In this document: positions 45,241-53,130 of the stretch, one piece after another | How positions within the stretch are numbered: the first letter of the stretch is position 1 | How the letters are laid out: every line of letters begins with the position of its first letter | From: Bacteroidales bacterium | GTDB lineage: Bacteria > Bacteroidota > Bacteroidia > Bacteroidales > UBA932 | Direction of reading: 5' to 3' | NCBI GenBank assembly: GCA_028724885.1 | Contig: JAQYTJ010000036.1 | Coordinates: 62,001 to 126,000, forward strand | Length of the DNA stretch: 64,000 bases | Program-made: the position numbers and the translations under genes | The notes under the pieces: model-generated | The model's database searches: none | Seen by the model: only the letters and a program-made list of their open reading frames with translations | Told to the model about the DNA's origin: nothing

Positions 45241-45282
45241 ATGCGGTGATAGGCCATTTAGCTACCTGTCATCGCATTTTTC
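45241..45282 (+). terminator. Terminator inside the invertible segment
   Basis: ATGCGGTGATAGG (45241-45253) pairs over 13 positions (two G-U) with CCTGTCATCGCAT (45265-45277), followed by five T. It lies between the recombinase and the right inverted repeat and should block readthrough into the lipoprotein gene in the present orientation. Confidence 0.8.
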
Positions 45283-45283
45283 T

Positions 45284-45300
45284 TATCTCCCAGGCAGAGA
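45284..45300 (-). repeat. Right 17-bp inverted repeat (recombination site)
   Basis: TATCTCCCAGGCAGAGA, the exact reverse complement of 44058-44074. It lies 70 bp upstream of the lipoprotein ATG. Confidence 0.9.
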
Positions 45301-45370
45301 TATAACGGATTTAAAGTAGCAAAGCAAAACAAATGCCTAATACAAATATTGTTTAACTCAAAAATCCAGT

Positions 45371-48300
45371 ATGAAAAAGTTAATTAGTACTTTTCTCATA
45401 GGAGCGTTGGTTATCACTTCTATGAGTATGTTTAACTCCTGCAAGGACTATGACAATGACATAGATGACCTCCAGGGGCAAATCGATCCTCTTAAGACCG
45501 ATCTTGAGGCTCAAAAGAAAAATCTGGCTGATCTTCAGGCGACGGTTTTGGGCATCAAGAAAACAGCCGAAGATGCCTTGGCTAAGGCTGAGAAGAATGC
45601 TGAGGGCATAACAGCGAATTCAAAAGCCATCAGCGATGTCAAGAATTTGGCTGACGCTAATGCTGCAGAAATCAAAAAGGTCAGTGAAATAGCTTCGGGC
45701 ACACAGACAGTAGCCGAGGCAGCTCGTAAACTTGCCGAAGAAGCAAAAACCACAGCGGAAAAAGCTCAGAACGCTTCAACCTCTGCCCTCGATTCCGCAA
45801 CCTCAGTGGCCAAAATCGCGAAGGCAGCAGCCGAAGCTGCCACAAAGGCTCAAGATGCCGCCGATGGTGCCGCGCAAGTTGCCAAGGCAGCTAACGACAC
45901 AGCTGTAATGGCTCTAACTCAAGCTGTTGATGCTTATAACCTTGCAAATAACAACAAGGCAGACATAGCAGCTGCGCTCCAGAGAATTGCTAAGCTTGAG
46001 CAGGATATGCAGGTCGCACTTGGATACAAGGCTACGATAGATTCTCTTAGCGGAAGCCTTGACAGCATAAGCAAGATCGTATCGTCAAATAGCGATACCA
46101 TCTTGAAGAACTCCAAGGCTATAGCTAAGGCTCAGGAAGATCTCAAGACCTTGTCTAAGAGCGTTGGGAGCAACAAGAAAATAATCGATGCACTTTATGC
46201 TGGGATTACGAGCGTCGAGTTATTTGGAAGTTATGTTGGCGGGGCCGTTGAAGACGAAGGAAGTCTTGATGACATGTTTCATAGGATCTTCAAATTAATG
46301 CATGGCCTTGTTACGACAGATTCAAAGTTCGGGGATGACGAGACATACGTTTCCTCCGATCCTATCGTCAGCTTTGATAAGGGCGACGACATTTCAACCG
46401 AAGCCAACTTCCTGATCAGGGTAAATCCTGCTAATGCTGACATTACAAACGCAGACATTAAACTCATCAATTCCAAGGGTGAGGTTCTCGAGTATGTGGT
46501 GGCTGGAACGCCTACTCGCTTCAATGGTTTGATTACCCGTGGCACCATTGGTACAAGTTTATGGAGAGTTCCATTTAAAGTTATTGATGGTAAGAATATT
46601 ACCGAGGAAGATTTCAATAAAGCCACTACCGCCAATACGTTAAATGGAATTAAAGACATCCTTTATGCCATCGCAATTAACAACACTCCAAGTGACTCCA
46701 CACGTTATGTTCTTTCAACATTCGATATTGATCCTAAATATGTTAGCTACGAGCATACCAGTGTCCTCGATTTCAATGTAGACGATAAGAATGTAACGGA
46801 GATTCATAATCGTTGGACAGGCGACGAGACTTCAACTGAGGACGCTGTAAAGATAGACGAGAACATAAAAGAATATACTTGGGCTAATTCGACAAAAGAT
46901 TATCCTACGCCGTCAGTTGCGATGGATGAAGATCACAACGTAACGCCAGATGATGAAGATGCTCGTTATAAGCAGCCTCTGCTTCCAGTCGAGGTCGGCA
47001 GAATGTTCACGCTGAAACTCACCGGTGCCGATGCAGCCAAAATCAAGAATTATTACGTAGCTCTTGATAAGAAAGCCGCAATAGAGTCAACTCCATCTGA
47101 GTGGAATGCATGGAAAAGCTATAGCTATTCAGGTCTGTTCACCACAGTTTCTGCGAACAAGCCTCTCAACATCACGATCAATAGCAAAGAAGCCGACGGC
47201 GATATCATTGGATTCCGCGTATTTGCTGTTAACTATGATGGCACTCTCGTAGATCCTGACGGACGTGCATTCTATGTTCAAGTTGGTGAGGCAGCTAACA
47301 CAGAGAGCGTCGCTGCCAACGATACCATCACTACTGTCAATGCTGGCATTACTGGGGCGGCTAGCCTGCTCGAAGCTACCGGGAACACGGTGATTATCCC
47401 TCTCAGCAAAAACTTTGCGGCTACTTCTGGCAACGGCTTTGAATCTAATGCCAGTGGTGTTCTCACTCTTAGCGATGCTACCAAAGAAAACCTGCGCAAT
47501 GAGCAAGTTTACTATCAGCTCCTCGACAAGAAGAAAACTGCTACTACAGATTGGTCAAAGGCTAAATTCATCATCCTTGGCGTTAACAATGGTGGTAACT
47601 GGAAGGATGGCTCAAGCCTCAGCGGAACCATCAAGGCCACTTATACTACGACATATCCTGGATCTACAACAGAAGTCACCCGTGTCGTGAACACTCTGAA
47701 TGTGACCATCACTAAGGTTCTGCCTACATCTAACAATACAGTGCTTAGGTTCCTTCCTACTCAGGGAAATCAGACAACTGGCGAATTCACCCTTTACATG
47801 GTTCCTGATTTAGGATGGTCTGCAAATGATCAGAGCGAGACTGGCTCAATAGATCTTGACAACACCTTCTACAAATTACCGGATAATATCATATTCACAT
47901 TCGACAAGGCTGATTTTGATGACAAGGGCAATTTGATTAGTAAGGTTACGGAAAATCAAAAGACTGTTTACAACGCAGAAGAGGATCCTAGCGATCATGT
48001 TCTATATCAGCTTAAGAAACAGTTCATTGATGGCAAAACAGCTCATGATGTCGCGGCGGCTATCAATTATGGCAAGATTTCCAGCGAGTCTGAAAAAGAT
48101 TACGCAATCACTCTTAATCAGAAGCTTAGCGCTAAGTTCGCTTGCTGGGCATCGGCCAATACTTATGCGTGGGCTAAGTCAAAGCAACCAGTGATCACTT
48201 GGAAGAATAGCGGTGAATATGCTTCTACGAATATTGCTGGTGACGTGGTTGTCAAGAATAGCTATGATGCTCAGAGGTTCTCTGGCAATCTTGAGGTTCT

Positions 48301-48550
48301 GATAACCAAGAATAGCTACTTCACTGTTAAGAGCACTCAGCTAACGTGGCTTGATCCTACTGGAAAGAAGCAGATAAATCCTTATCTGACTCCTAGCTAT
48401 AACAACGGTACTATTACTTGGACCAGGACTCAAGAAGAGAATTCCGTGACTGCAGATCATGAAGAAAATCTTGAAATCACAGTCGTTGACTGCTATGGTC
48501 ACGAAGAAATGATAACTCTTGCCGTAACAATCAAGAAGGCTACGAATTAA
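45371..48550 (+). CDS. Large coiled-coil surface lipoprotein, predicted phase-variable
   Basis: The 1059-residue protein has a lipoprotein signal (Cys24 in MFNSCKDYDNDID). A long Ala/Lys/Glu-rich coiled-coil region follows from about 30 to 290 (EEAKTTAEKAQNAS, DSLSGSLDSISKIV). The rest is a large beta-rich part with many Asn, Thr and Ser and almost no Cys, like S-layer or fibrous surface proteins. The CKDYDxDIDxLQ opening is common in Bacteroidales surface proteins, including S-layer candidates of Parabacteroides. It would be displayed on the outer membrane as a stalk with adhesive or shielding domains. The upstream invertible segment suggests ON/OFF expression. A terminator follows at 48562. 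Confidence 0.75.
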   Translation: MKKLISTFLIGALVITSMSMFNSCKDYDNDIDDLQGQIDPLKTDLEAQKKNLADLQATVLGIKKTAEDALAKAEKNAEGITANSKAISDVKNLADANAAEIKKVSEIASGTQTVAEAARKLAEEAKTTAEKAQNASTSALDSATSVAKIAKAAAEAATKAQDAADGAAQVAKAANDTAVMALTQAVDAYNLANNNKADIAAALQRIAKLEQDMQVALGYKATIDSLSGSLDSISKIVSSNSDTILKNSKAIAKAQEDLKTLSKSVGSNKKIIDALYAGITSVELFGSYVGGAVEDEGSLDDMFHRIFKLMHGLVTTDSKFGDDETYVSSDPIVSFDKGDDISTEANFLIRVNPANADITNADIKLINSKGEVLEYVVAGTPTRFNGLITRGTIGTSLWRVPFKVIDGKNITEEDFNKATTANTLNGIKDILYAIAINNTPSDSTRYVLSTFDIDPKYVSYEHTSVLDFNVDDKNVTEIHNRWTGDETSTEDAVKIDENIKEYTWANSTKDYPTPSVAMDEDHNVTPDDEDARYKQPLLPVEVGRMFTLKLTGADAAKIKNYYVALDKKAAIESTPSEWNAWKSYSYSGLFTTVSANKPLNITINSKEADGDIIGFRVFAVNYDGTLVDPDGRAFYVQVGEAANTESVAANDTITTVNAGITGAASLLEATGNTVIIPLSKNFAATSGNGFESNASGVLTLSDATKENLRNEQVYYQLLDKKKTATTDWSKAKFIILGVNNGGNWKDGSSLSGTIKATYTTTYPGSTTEVTRVVNTLNVTITKVLPTSNNTVLRFLPTQGNQTTGEFTLYMVPDLGWSANDQSETGSIDLDNTFYKLPDNIIFTFDKADFDDKGNLISKVTENQKTVYNAEEDPSDHVLYQLKKQFIDGKTAHDVAAAINYGKISSESEKDYAITLNQKLSAKFACWASANTYAWAKSKQPVITWKNSGEYASTNIAGDVVVKNSYDAQRFSGNLEVLITKNSYFTVKSTQLTWLDPTGKKQINPYLTPSYNNGTITWTRTQEENSVTADHEENLEITVVDCYGHEEMITLAVTIKKATN

Positions 48551-48561
48551 TCGCTCATTCG

Positions 48562-48600
48562 AAGGGGATGCTTCGATTGGCTAAGAGACATTCCCCTTTT
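48562..48600 (+). terminator. Terminator after the surface lipoprotein gene
   Basis: AAGGGGATG pairs with CATTCCCCTT (one bulge) across a 19-nt loop and runs into TTTT AAAAT. It starts 12 bp after the stop codon. Confidence 0.7.
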
Positions 48601-48661
48601 AAAATAAACGGACCGTCACCGTTATGACGGATAATTAAAATAGCTAAAAACAAAATTGAAC

Positions 48662-48699
48662 TGCCTTCTGCGTCGTGAGATGCAGGAGGCATCTTTTTC
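48662..48699 (+). terminator. Second hairpin with T-tract, possible small RNA end
   Basis: TGCCTTCTGC (48662-48671) pairs with GCAGGAGGCA (48682-48691), one G-U, followed by TCTTTTT. No gene precedes it within 100 bp other than the lipoprotein already terminated at 48600, so it could end a small transcript starting near 48600. No promoter was identified. Confidence 0.5.
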
Positions 48700-48884
48700 T
48701 GTCCCCGTTCATCTCGGCATGGTGAAGCCGAGCCTTCATTAACCAGCCGGGTCAGCAAGAAAATAGCTGGAAAGGGTTGCGCGCTTTATGTCCGAAGAGA
48801 TTGAGCAGGACTATAGACTTTATACTTTGCCGTGCCGGTTATCCTTGACTGATGGGCTGCTACGTTCAATTGCGCTGAGTGTAA

Positions 48885-48973
48885 GGAACCGCCGTATGCC
48901 GAACGGGAGTGAGAGGGGTCGGTAAACGAAGCGGGAGATAACGCGATTACTTTCGTCTACATCCTACTCGATT
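48885..48973 (+). other. Group II intron 3' remnant (domain V/VI-like)
   Basis: The stretch GGAACCGCCGTATGCCGAAC, then GGGAGTGAGAGGGGTCGG, then CATCCTACTCGATTT follows the pattern that closes many bacterial group II introns (domain V with its GNRA-like loop, the GTGAGAGG strand, and a domain VI helix ending CTACTCGAT). Compared with the usual form the domain V arm appears shortened. No reverse transcriptase gene is left; the preceding 48770-48880 may be further intron sequence but has no readable frame. A dead fragment rather than an active intron. Confidence 0.5.
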
Positions 48974-49060
48974 TCCTTTCGATTTCCCATCTGCCGGACT
49001 TTGCGTCTTACCACATTCGTTCAGCTGAACGCCTAGCGAACAAGGAAGCGTGCGATTGGC

Positions 49061-49190
49061 GGTTGCAACTAGTTGATATTCAGCTATTCATGGAACGGTG
49101 ACTCACGCTCGGTCATTATTTTGACAGAGCGTGAGATGGGTTTTGCAACTTATTGATTTTCAATTTTCCCCGTAGCGATGCCTCACGCTC
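49061..49190. repeat. Imperfect repeat pair with CTCACGCTC motif
   Basis: Two related units (about 49061-49110 and 49138-49190) each begin GGTT..TTGCAACT, have a TTGAT-TT middle and end CTCACGCTC. Between them GAGCGTGAG (49127-49135) is the inverse of the first CTCACGCTC, giving a 9-bp perfect hairpin at 49102-49135. The function is unknown. The rest of 48700-49474 shows no gene; two short open frames there are unsupported. Confidence 0.55.
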
Positions 49191-49474
49191 CTCAGGCTTT
49201 GGCTGCTGCTTTTGGAGTTACGTTGTCAGAGGAAGGGAGACTGGCGGTGAAGCCGTCCGTTGCAGAGGGCTGGGCTGGCGGTGGTGCTGATTGGGGACCA
49301 TGTCCAAAATGACATGGTGGGAAGCGCAGGATGACAATGGAGTGCCGGCGGAGTTGTCTCATTCAAGCCTTGCAGAACTCTGCAAATTGATTCTAAGAAA
49401 TGGCCGTAATCCCGGGAACGTTTAATTTGTCGCAAAGATTTTCGTATATTTAACAATTGAAAAAATCTTGACTT

Positions 49475-51490
49475 ATGAATTTAAAGAATATGCTGACAAT
49501 TTTCGGTGTGGCTGCGTTGCTGAGCGCATGTGGTCAAGGGGGACAGAAAGATGAGCGGACGGCTCAGAATGAGGATTTTCATTATTTGATGGACGAATTT
49601 GCGGATTTGAAGGTAATTCGCTATCAGGTGCCTGGGTGGGAAGACTTGACGTTGAGGCAGAAGGAATATGCTTACCATCTCTCAGAGGCTGCAAAGTACG
49701 GCCGGGATATCACGTGGGACCAATATTGCAAATGGAACATTCCAGTAAGACATGCGGTTGAGGATATATTAAATGATTATAAAGGCGATCGCGACAGCGA
49801 GGATTTTCAGAAATTCACCGTGTATGCGAAGAGACTCTTTTTCTCTAATGGCATGCACCATCACTATGCCGAGGACAAGTTCTTCCCGGAATGCTCGAAG
49901 GAATATTTCAAGAGCCTGATGGAGGCAATCGGTGAGGGCGAGAAAGCCGACACGCTGCTGAATGTGATATATGCAAAGGACATCTATCCGCAACGACGCT
50001 CCACCTCTTCCAGTGGCGACATCGTGGCTCTCTCTGCCGTGAATTTTTATGACGGCGTCACTCGCAAGGAGGTAGAGGACTATTACAATTCCATAGTGGA
50101 TCCGGATGATACTACCCCAGTCGCCTACGGCCTTAATACCAAGGTTGTGAAGGTGGGCGGCAAGGTCGTGGAAGAGCCTTGGAAGGTTGGCGGAATATAT
50201 TCAAATGCCTTGGAGAAGATAGTCGCTGAATTAGGAAAGGCAGCCGAGGTGGCTGAGAATGAGATTCAGAAGAAGGCGTTGAACCTATTAATTGAATATT
50301 ACGAAACGGGAGATTTGAAGCTCTGGGACGACTTCAACGTGGAGTGGGTTCAGGACACCATCGGGCACGTAGATTTCATAAACGGTTTCATCGAAGACTA
50401 TGACGACCCGCTCGGCAGGAAAGCCACTTGGGAGGGATATGTGAACATCAAGGATTCGGCTGCGTCGGCGCGCACCGAGGTGCTGAGCGCCAATGCTCAA
50501 TGGTTCGAAGACAATTCTCCGATCGACCCACGCTTCAAAAAGCCTCTGGTGAAAGGTGTGTCAGCAAAGGTGGTAAACGCCGTGGCTCTAGCCGGTGCCA
50601 CTTATCCGTCTACCCCTATCGGGATAAATCTGCCGAATTCGGACTGGATCCGCAGGGATTACGGCTCGAAGTCGGTGACCATCGCCAACATCACCCATGC
50701 TTACGACATGGCGGCGCAGGAATCACCTGCCAGTGCGCTGAACGAGTTCGCGTACTCGCAGGAGGAGATAGACAGGTACAAGAAATATGGCTCCTACGCC
50801 GATGAAATCCATACCGACTTGCACGAATGCCTGGGGCATGGATCGGGACAGCTTCTGCCGGGCGTGTCTTCCACAGCTCTGGGAGAGTATCAGTCTGCCC
50901 TGGAAGAGGCAAGAGCAGACCTTTTCGGTCTGTATTATGCTGCAGATCCCAAGTTGGTCGAGCTGGGCATAATGCCAGACGGAGAGGCTTACAAAGCTGA
51001 ATATGATAGCTATATCCGTAACGGACTGATGGTCCAGCTGAACAGGATTGAGCTAGGACGCACGGTCACAGAGGCTCATATGCAGAATCGCAAGCTCATC
51101 GCCGAATGGTGCTACGAGAAGGGGGCGCAGAACAATGTCATACAGAAGGTTAAAAAAGAAGGGAAGACTTATTTCGTGATCAATGACTACGAGGCGCTTC
51201 GCGGGCTTTTCGCCCAGCTGCTCGCTGAAATCCAAAGGATAAAGTCGGAAGGGGATTACAAGGCAGGAAAGAACCTGATTGATGTTTATGCCGTGAATGT
51301 TGATAGGCAGCTGCACGAGGAAGTGAAGGCTCGTTATGATGCACTGGGCTTGAAGCCTTACGGTGGTTTCGTGAATCCGGACATCGTGCCGGTAGAGAAA
51401 GATGGCAAGGTGGTCGATTACAAGATAGTCTACGCCGACGACTATCTCCGGCAGCAGCTCGATTACGGCAAGAAGTACAGTACGCTGTAG
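49475..51490 (+). CDS. M49-family dipeptidyl peptidase III, lipoprotein form
   Basis: The 671-residue zinc exopeptidase cleaves dipeptides from N-termini. It has a lipoprotein signal with Cys in LLSACGQGG, placing it in the periplasm or on a membrane surface. Zinc ligands are in HECLGH near 449-454 (the family's HExxGH form with inserted residue) and the downstream Glu in EEARADLFGLYY near 476-487. The length is normal for bacterial DPP III, often misannotated as dihydrofolate reductase in this phylum. Its TAG stop is immediately followed by the xerD ATG. Confidence 0.9.
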   Translation: MNLKNMLTIFGVAALLSACGQGGQKDERTAQNEDFHYLMDEFADLKVIRYQVPGWEDLTLRQKEYAYHLSEAAKYGRDITWDQYCKWNIPVRHAVEDILNDYKGDRDSEDFQKFTVYAKRLFFSNGMHHHYAEDKFFPECSKEYFKSLMEAIGEGEKADTLLNVIYAKDIYPQRRSTSSSGDIVALSAVNFYDGVTRKEVEDYYNSIVDPDDTTPVAYGLNTKVVKVGGKVVEEPWKVGGIYSNALEKIVAELGKAAEVAENEIQKKALNLLIEYYETGDLKLWDDFNVEWVQDTIGHVDFINGFIEDYDDPLGRKATWEGYVNIKDSAASARTEVLSANAQWFEDNSPIDPRFKKPLVKGVSAKVVNAVALAGATYPSTPIGINLPNSDWIRRDYGSKSVTIANITHAYDMAAQESPASALNEFAYSQEEIDRYKKYGSYADEIHTDLHECLGHGSGQLLPGVSSTALGEYQSALEEARADLFGLYYAADPKLVELGIMPDGEAYKAEYDSYIRNGLMVQLNRIELGRTVTEAHMQNRKLIAEWCYEKGAQNNVIQKVKKEGKTYFVINDYEALRGLFAQLLAEIQRIKSEGDYKAGKNLIDVYAVNVDRQLHEEVKARYDALGLKPYGGFVNPDIVPVEKDGKVVDYKIVYADDYLRQQLDYGKKYSTL

Positions 51491-52366
51491 ATGGATCTGA
51501 CGGGGAAGATAATATCGGATTACTCGGACTATCTGAGGATAGAGAGGGCGATGTCTCCGAATACTGTGGCATCATATGTCTCTGATTTGCAGGAGTTTTT
51601 CGACATTATGTCGTTGCAGCCTGCGGAAGTTGCATCTGATGACATAGTGGCCTACTTAGGAAAGCGCAAGGACATCTCAAAACGCTCTCAGGCTAGGCTC
51701 TTGAGCGCAATGAATTCTTTCTTCAGATGGCTGATAATCGAGGGCGAGCGGAAGGATAATCCCGTGGATGCAGTTGATTCCCCGAAGCTTGGTCGGTATC
51801 TGCCAGAAGTTCTTTCGGAAGACGAGGTGTCGGCAATCATGGATTCCGTTGACCTGAGCGCTTGGACAGGAAAACGTGACAGGGCAATCTTGGAGGTGCT
51901 TTACGGTTGTGGGTTAAGGGTTTCCGAGGCAGTCGGATTAAAAATTTCTTTCGTCTACCTGGACGAGCATTTCGTGCGAGTAGTAGGAAAGGGTAACAAA
52001 GAAAGGGTCGTGCCGCTAGGGAACATGGCAGCTGATGCCATAAAAAACTACCTTGCGCTGAGGCCGGAGCCGTATTCTTCTGAATATGATGACATCCTGT
52101 TCCTGAATAAGTTCGGCAAATCCCTCAGCCGCATTTCCATGTTCAACATGGTGAAGAAGCAGGCAATGCTTGCTGGCATTCACAAAGAAATATCTCCGCA
52201 CACGTTACGGCACTCATTCGCGACCCACCTCATAGAGCACGGGGCAGACCTACGAGTCGTTCAGGATATGCTCGGCCACGAATCAATACTTACAACTGAA
52301 ATCTACACCCACATCGACTCCTCTACATGGCAGAGAAATATCCTCAGCCATCATCCGCGCGGCTGA
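51491..52366 (+). CDS. xerD: Tyrosine recombinase XerD (chromosome dimer resolution)
   Basis: The 291-residue XerC/D-type recombinase has the core-binding domain in the first 100 residues (YLRIERAMSPNTVASYVSDL). The catalytic residues are R in GCGLRVSEAVGL, K in VGKGNKERVVPLG, H-x-x-R in SPHTLRHSFATHL, H in MLGHESI and Y in TTEIYTHID. The compact size without an arm domain and the near-perfect signatures indicate the housekeeping enzyme acting at dif with FtsK rather than an element integrase. It starts one base after the peptidase stop. Confidence 0.9.
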   Translation: MDLTGKIISDYSDYLRIERAMSPNTVASYVSDLQEFFDIMSLQPAEVASDDIVAYLGKRKDISKRSQARLLSAMNSFFRWLIIEGERKDNPVDAVDSPKLGRYLPEVLSEDEVSAIMDSVDLSAWTGKRDRAILEVLYGCGLRVSEAVGLKISFVYLDEHFVRVVGKGNKERVVPLGNMAADAIKNYLALRPEPYSSEYDDILFLNKFGKSLSRISMFNMVKKQAMLAGIHKEISPHTLRHSFATHLIEHGADLRVVQDMLGHESILTTEIYTHIDSSTWQRNILSHHPRG

Positions 52367-52377
52367 ACGCAACGATA

Positions 52378-52995
52378 TTATTTGAGGGCACCGCAAGATT
52401 CGAGATATTCAAGAATCTGAGCGTTTTCGTTGCTCTTGACGATGCTGGTCTCCTTGCCATACTTATGCATATTCTTAGAACTCGTCAATTCTTCCGATGG
52501 CCTAATTAGGACTAATCCCGCAACCTTCTTTTTGTGTTTTGCGGCTGCGCCAATGGTGGCTTTTGCTGAAGCACTGTCAGCAACGAAAAAGACTAGGTCT
52601 TTTTCCACGAACTTCTCTTTCCTTATTTTATCGAGCAGGGTCTGGGCATCTTTGTCATCGTGCAGGGCAGCCATATACCCAACTATCCCGTGTGACGCCA
52701 GACTGGTTAGCACGCTTTTAGGCATGGAAGTGTATAAAGGTTCGTGAAAGAATATTATGGCAGGCCGTTTGCCGAGAGAATCTGGAAAATTCCCATTCTC
52801 GTCCGTTGGTTTAAAGACCTTGCCGAACAATTTTTTACCGTGACTGTAATAACTTAATTCCTCGACGATAACTTTGCTGCCGTTTTGGGCATCCACTCTC
52901 TCCCGAGGACCTTTGTCCTTAAAAAATATCCATGCACCTATTCCTAATGCACCAGCAATGATGGCGATGACCAGCGATCCTATAAGTTTTCTCAT
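52378..52995 (-). CDS. Membrane-anchored alpha/beta-hydrolase-like protein
   Basis: The 205-residue protein (ATG at 52995; an upstream ATG would add 25 basic residues before the anchor) has an N-terminal transmembrane segment, LIGSLVIAIIAGALGIGAWI. The rest looks like a truncated alpha/beta-hydrolase: PAIIFFHEPLYTSMPKSVL, ASHGIVGYMAAL, VEKDLVFFVADSASAKATIG and VAGLVLIRPSEEL. The nucleophile elbow GxSxG appears to be replaced by ADSASA and no catalytic His is obvious, so it may be inactive. The function is unknown. It converges on xerD, 11 bp away. Confidence 0.6.
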   Translation of the reverse strand: MRKLIGSLVIAIIAGALGIGAWIFFKDKGPRERVDAQNGSKVIVEELSYYSHGKKLFGKVFKPTDENGNFPDSLGKRPAIIFFHEPLYTSMPKSVLTSLASHGIVGYMAALHDDKDAQTLLDKIRKEKFVEKDLVFFVADSASAKATIGAAAKHKKKVAGLVLIRPSEELTSSKNMHKYGKETSIVKSNENAQILEYLESCGALK

Positions 52996-53130
52996 ATTCA
53001 GAAATGCTAACCTACGCAAAGTTAGGACTTTTCTATGAATATGCCGTAGCGGGTTTCCCCAAAATGCCAATCTTTCTTGAAAAATTATTAACTTTAAACC
53101 AATTCTGAACGAACAGTAACGTTAAACGAT

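Larger units (their letters stand above)
44058..45300. other. Predicted invertible DNA segment (phase switch)
   Basis: The perfect inverted repeats TCTCTGCCTGGGAGATA (44058-44074) and its reverse complement (45284-45300) enclose, in order, an outward promoter (44086-44117, minus), a tyrosine recombinase gene (44205-45212) and its terminator (45241-45282). Downstream of the right repeat is a large surface lipoprotein gene with no consensus promoter of its own. The right site also has 5-bp dyad arms ATCTC/GAGAT around a 7-bp core, the form of a tyrosine recombinase crossover site. Inversion would put the promoter at about 45241-45272 pointing at the lipoprotein and move the terminator to the far end. 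As drawn the gene should be OFF. Confidence 0.75.

Noticed and set aside
45535..46116. Minus-strand open frames opposite the coiled-coil part of the lipoprotein
   Set aside because: Ala/Ser-rich shadows produced by the Ala/Lys/Glu repeats of the real gene.
49226..49456. 76-residue minus-strand open frame in the repeat-rich gap
   Set aside because: Overlaps low-complexity and repeat-like DNA, with no recognisable motif.
51491..52366. xerD as the recombinase of the integrated element or the switch
   Set aside because: It has full housekeeping XerD signatures and lies 6 kb away with no repeats around it; the two other recombinases sit next to their own sites.
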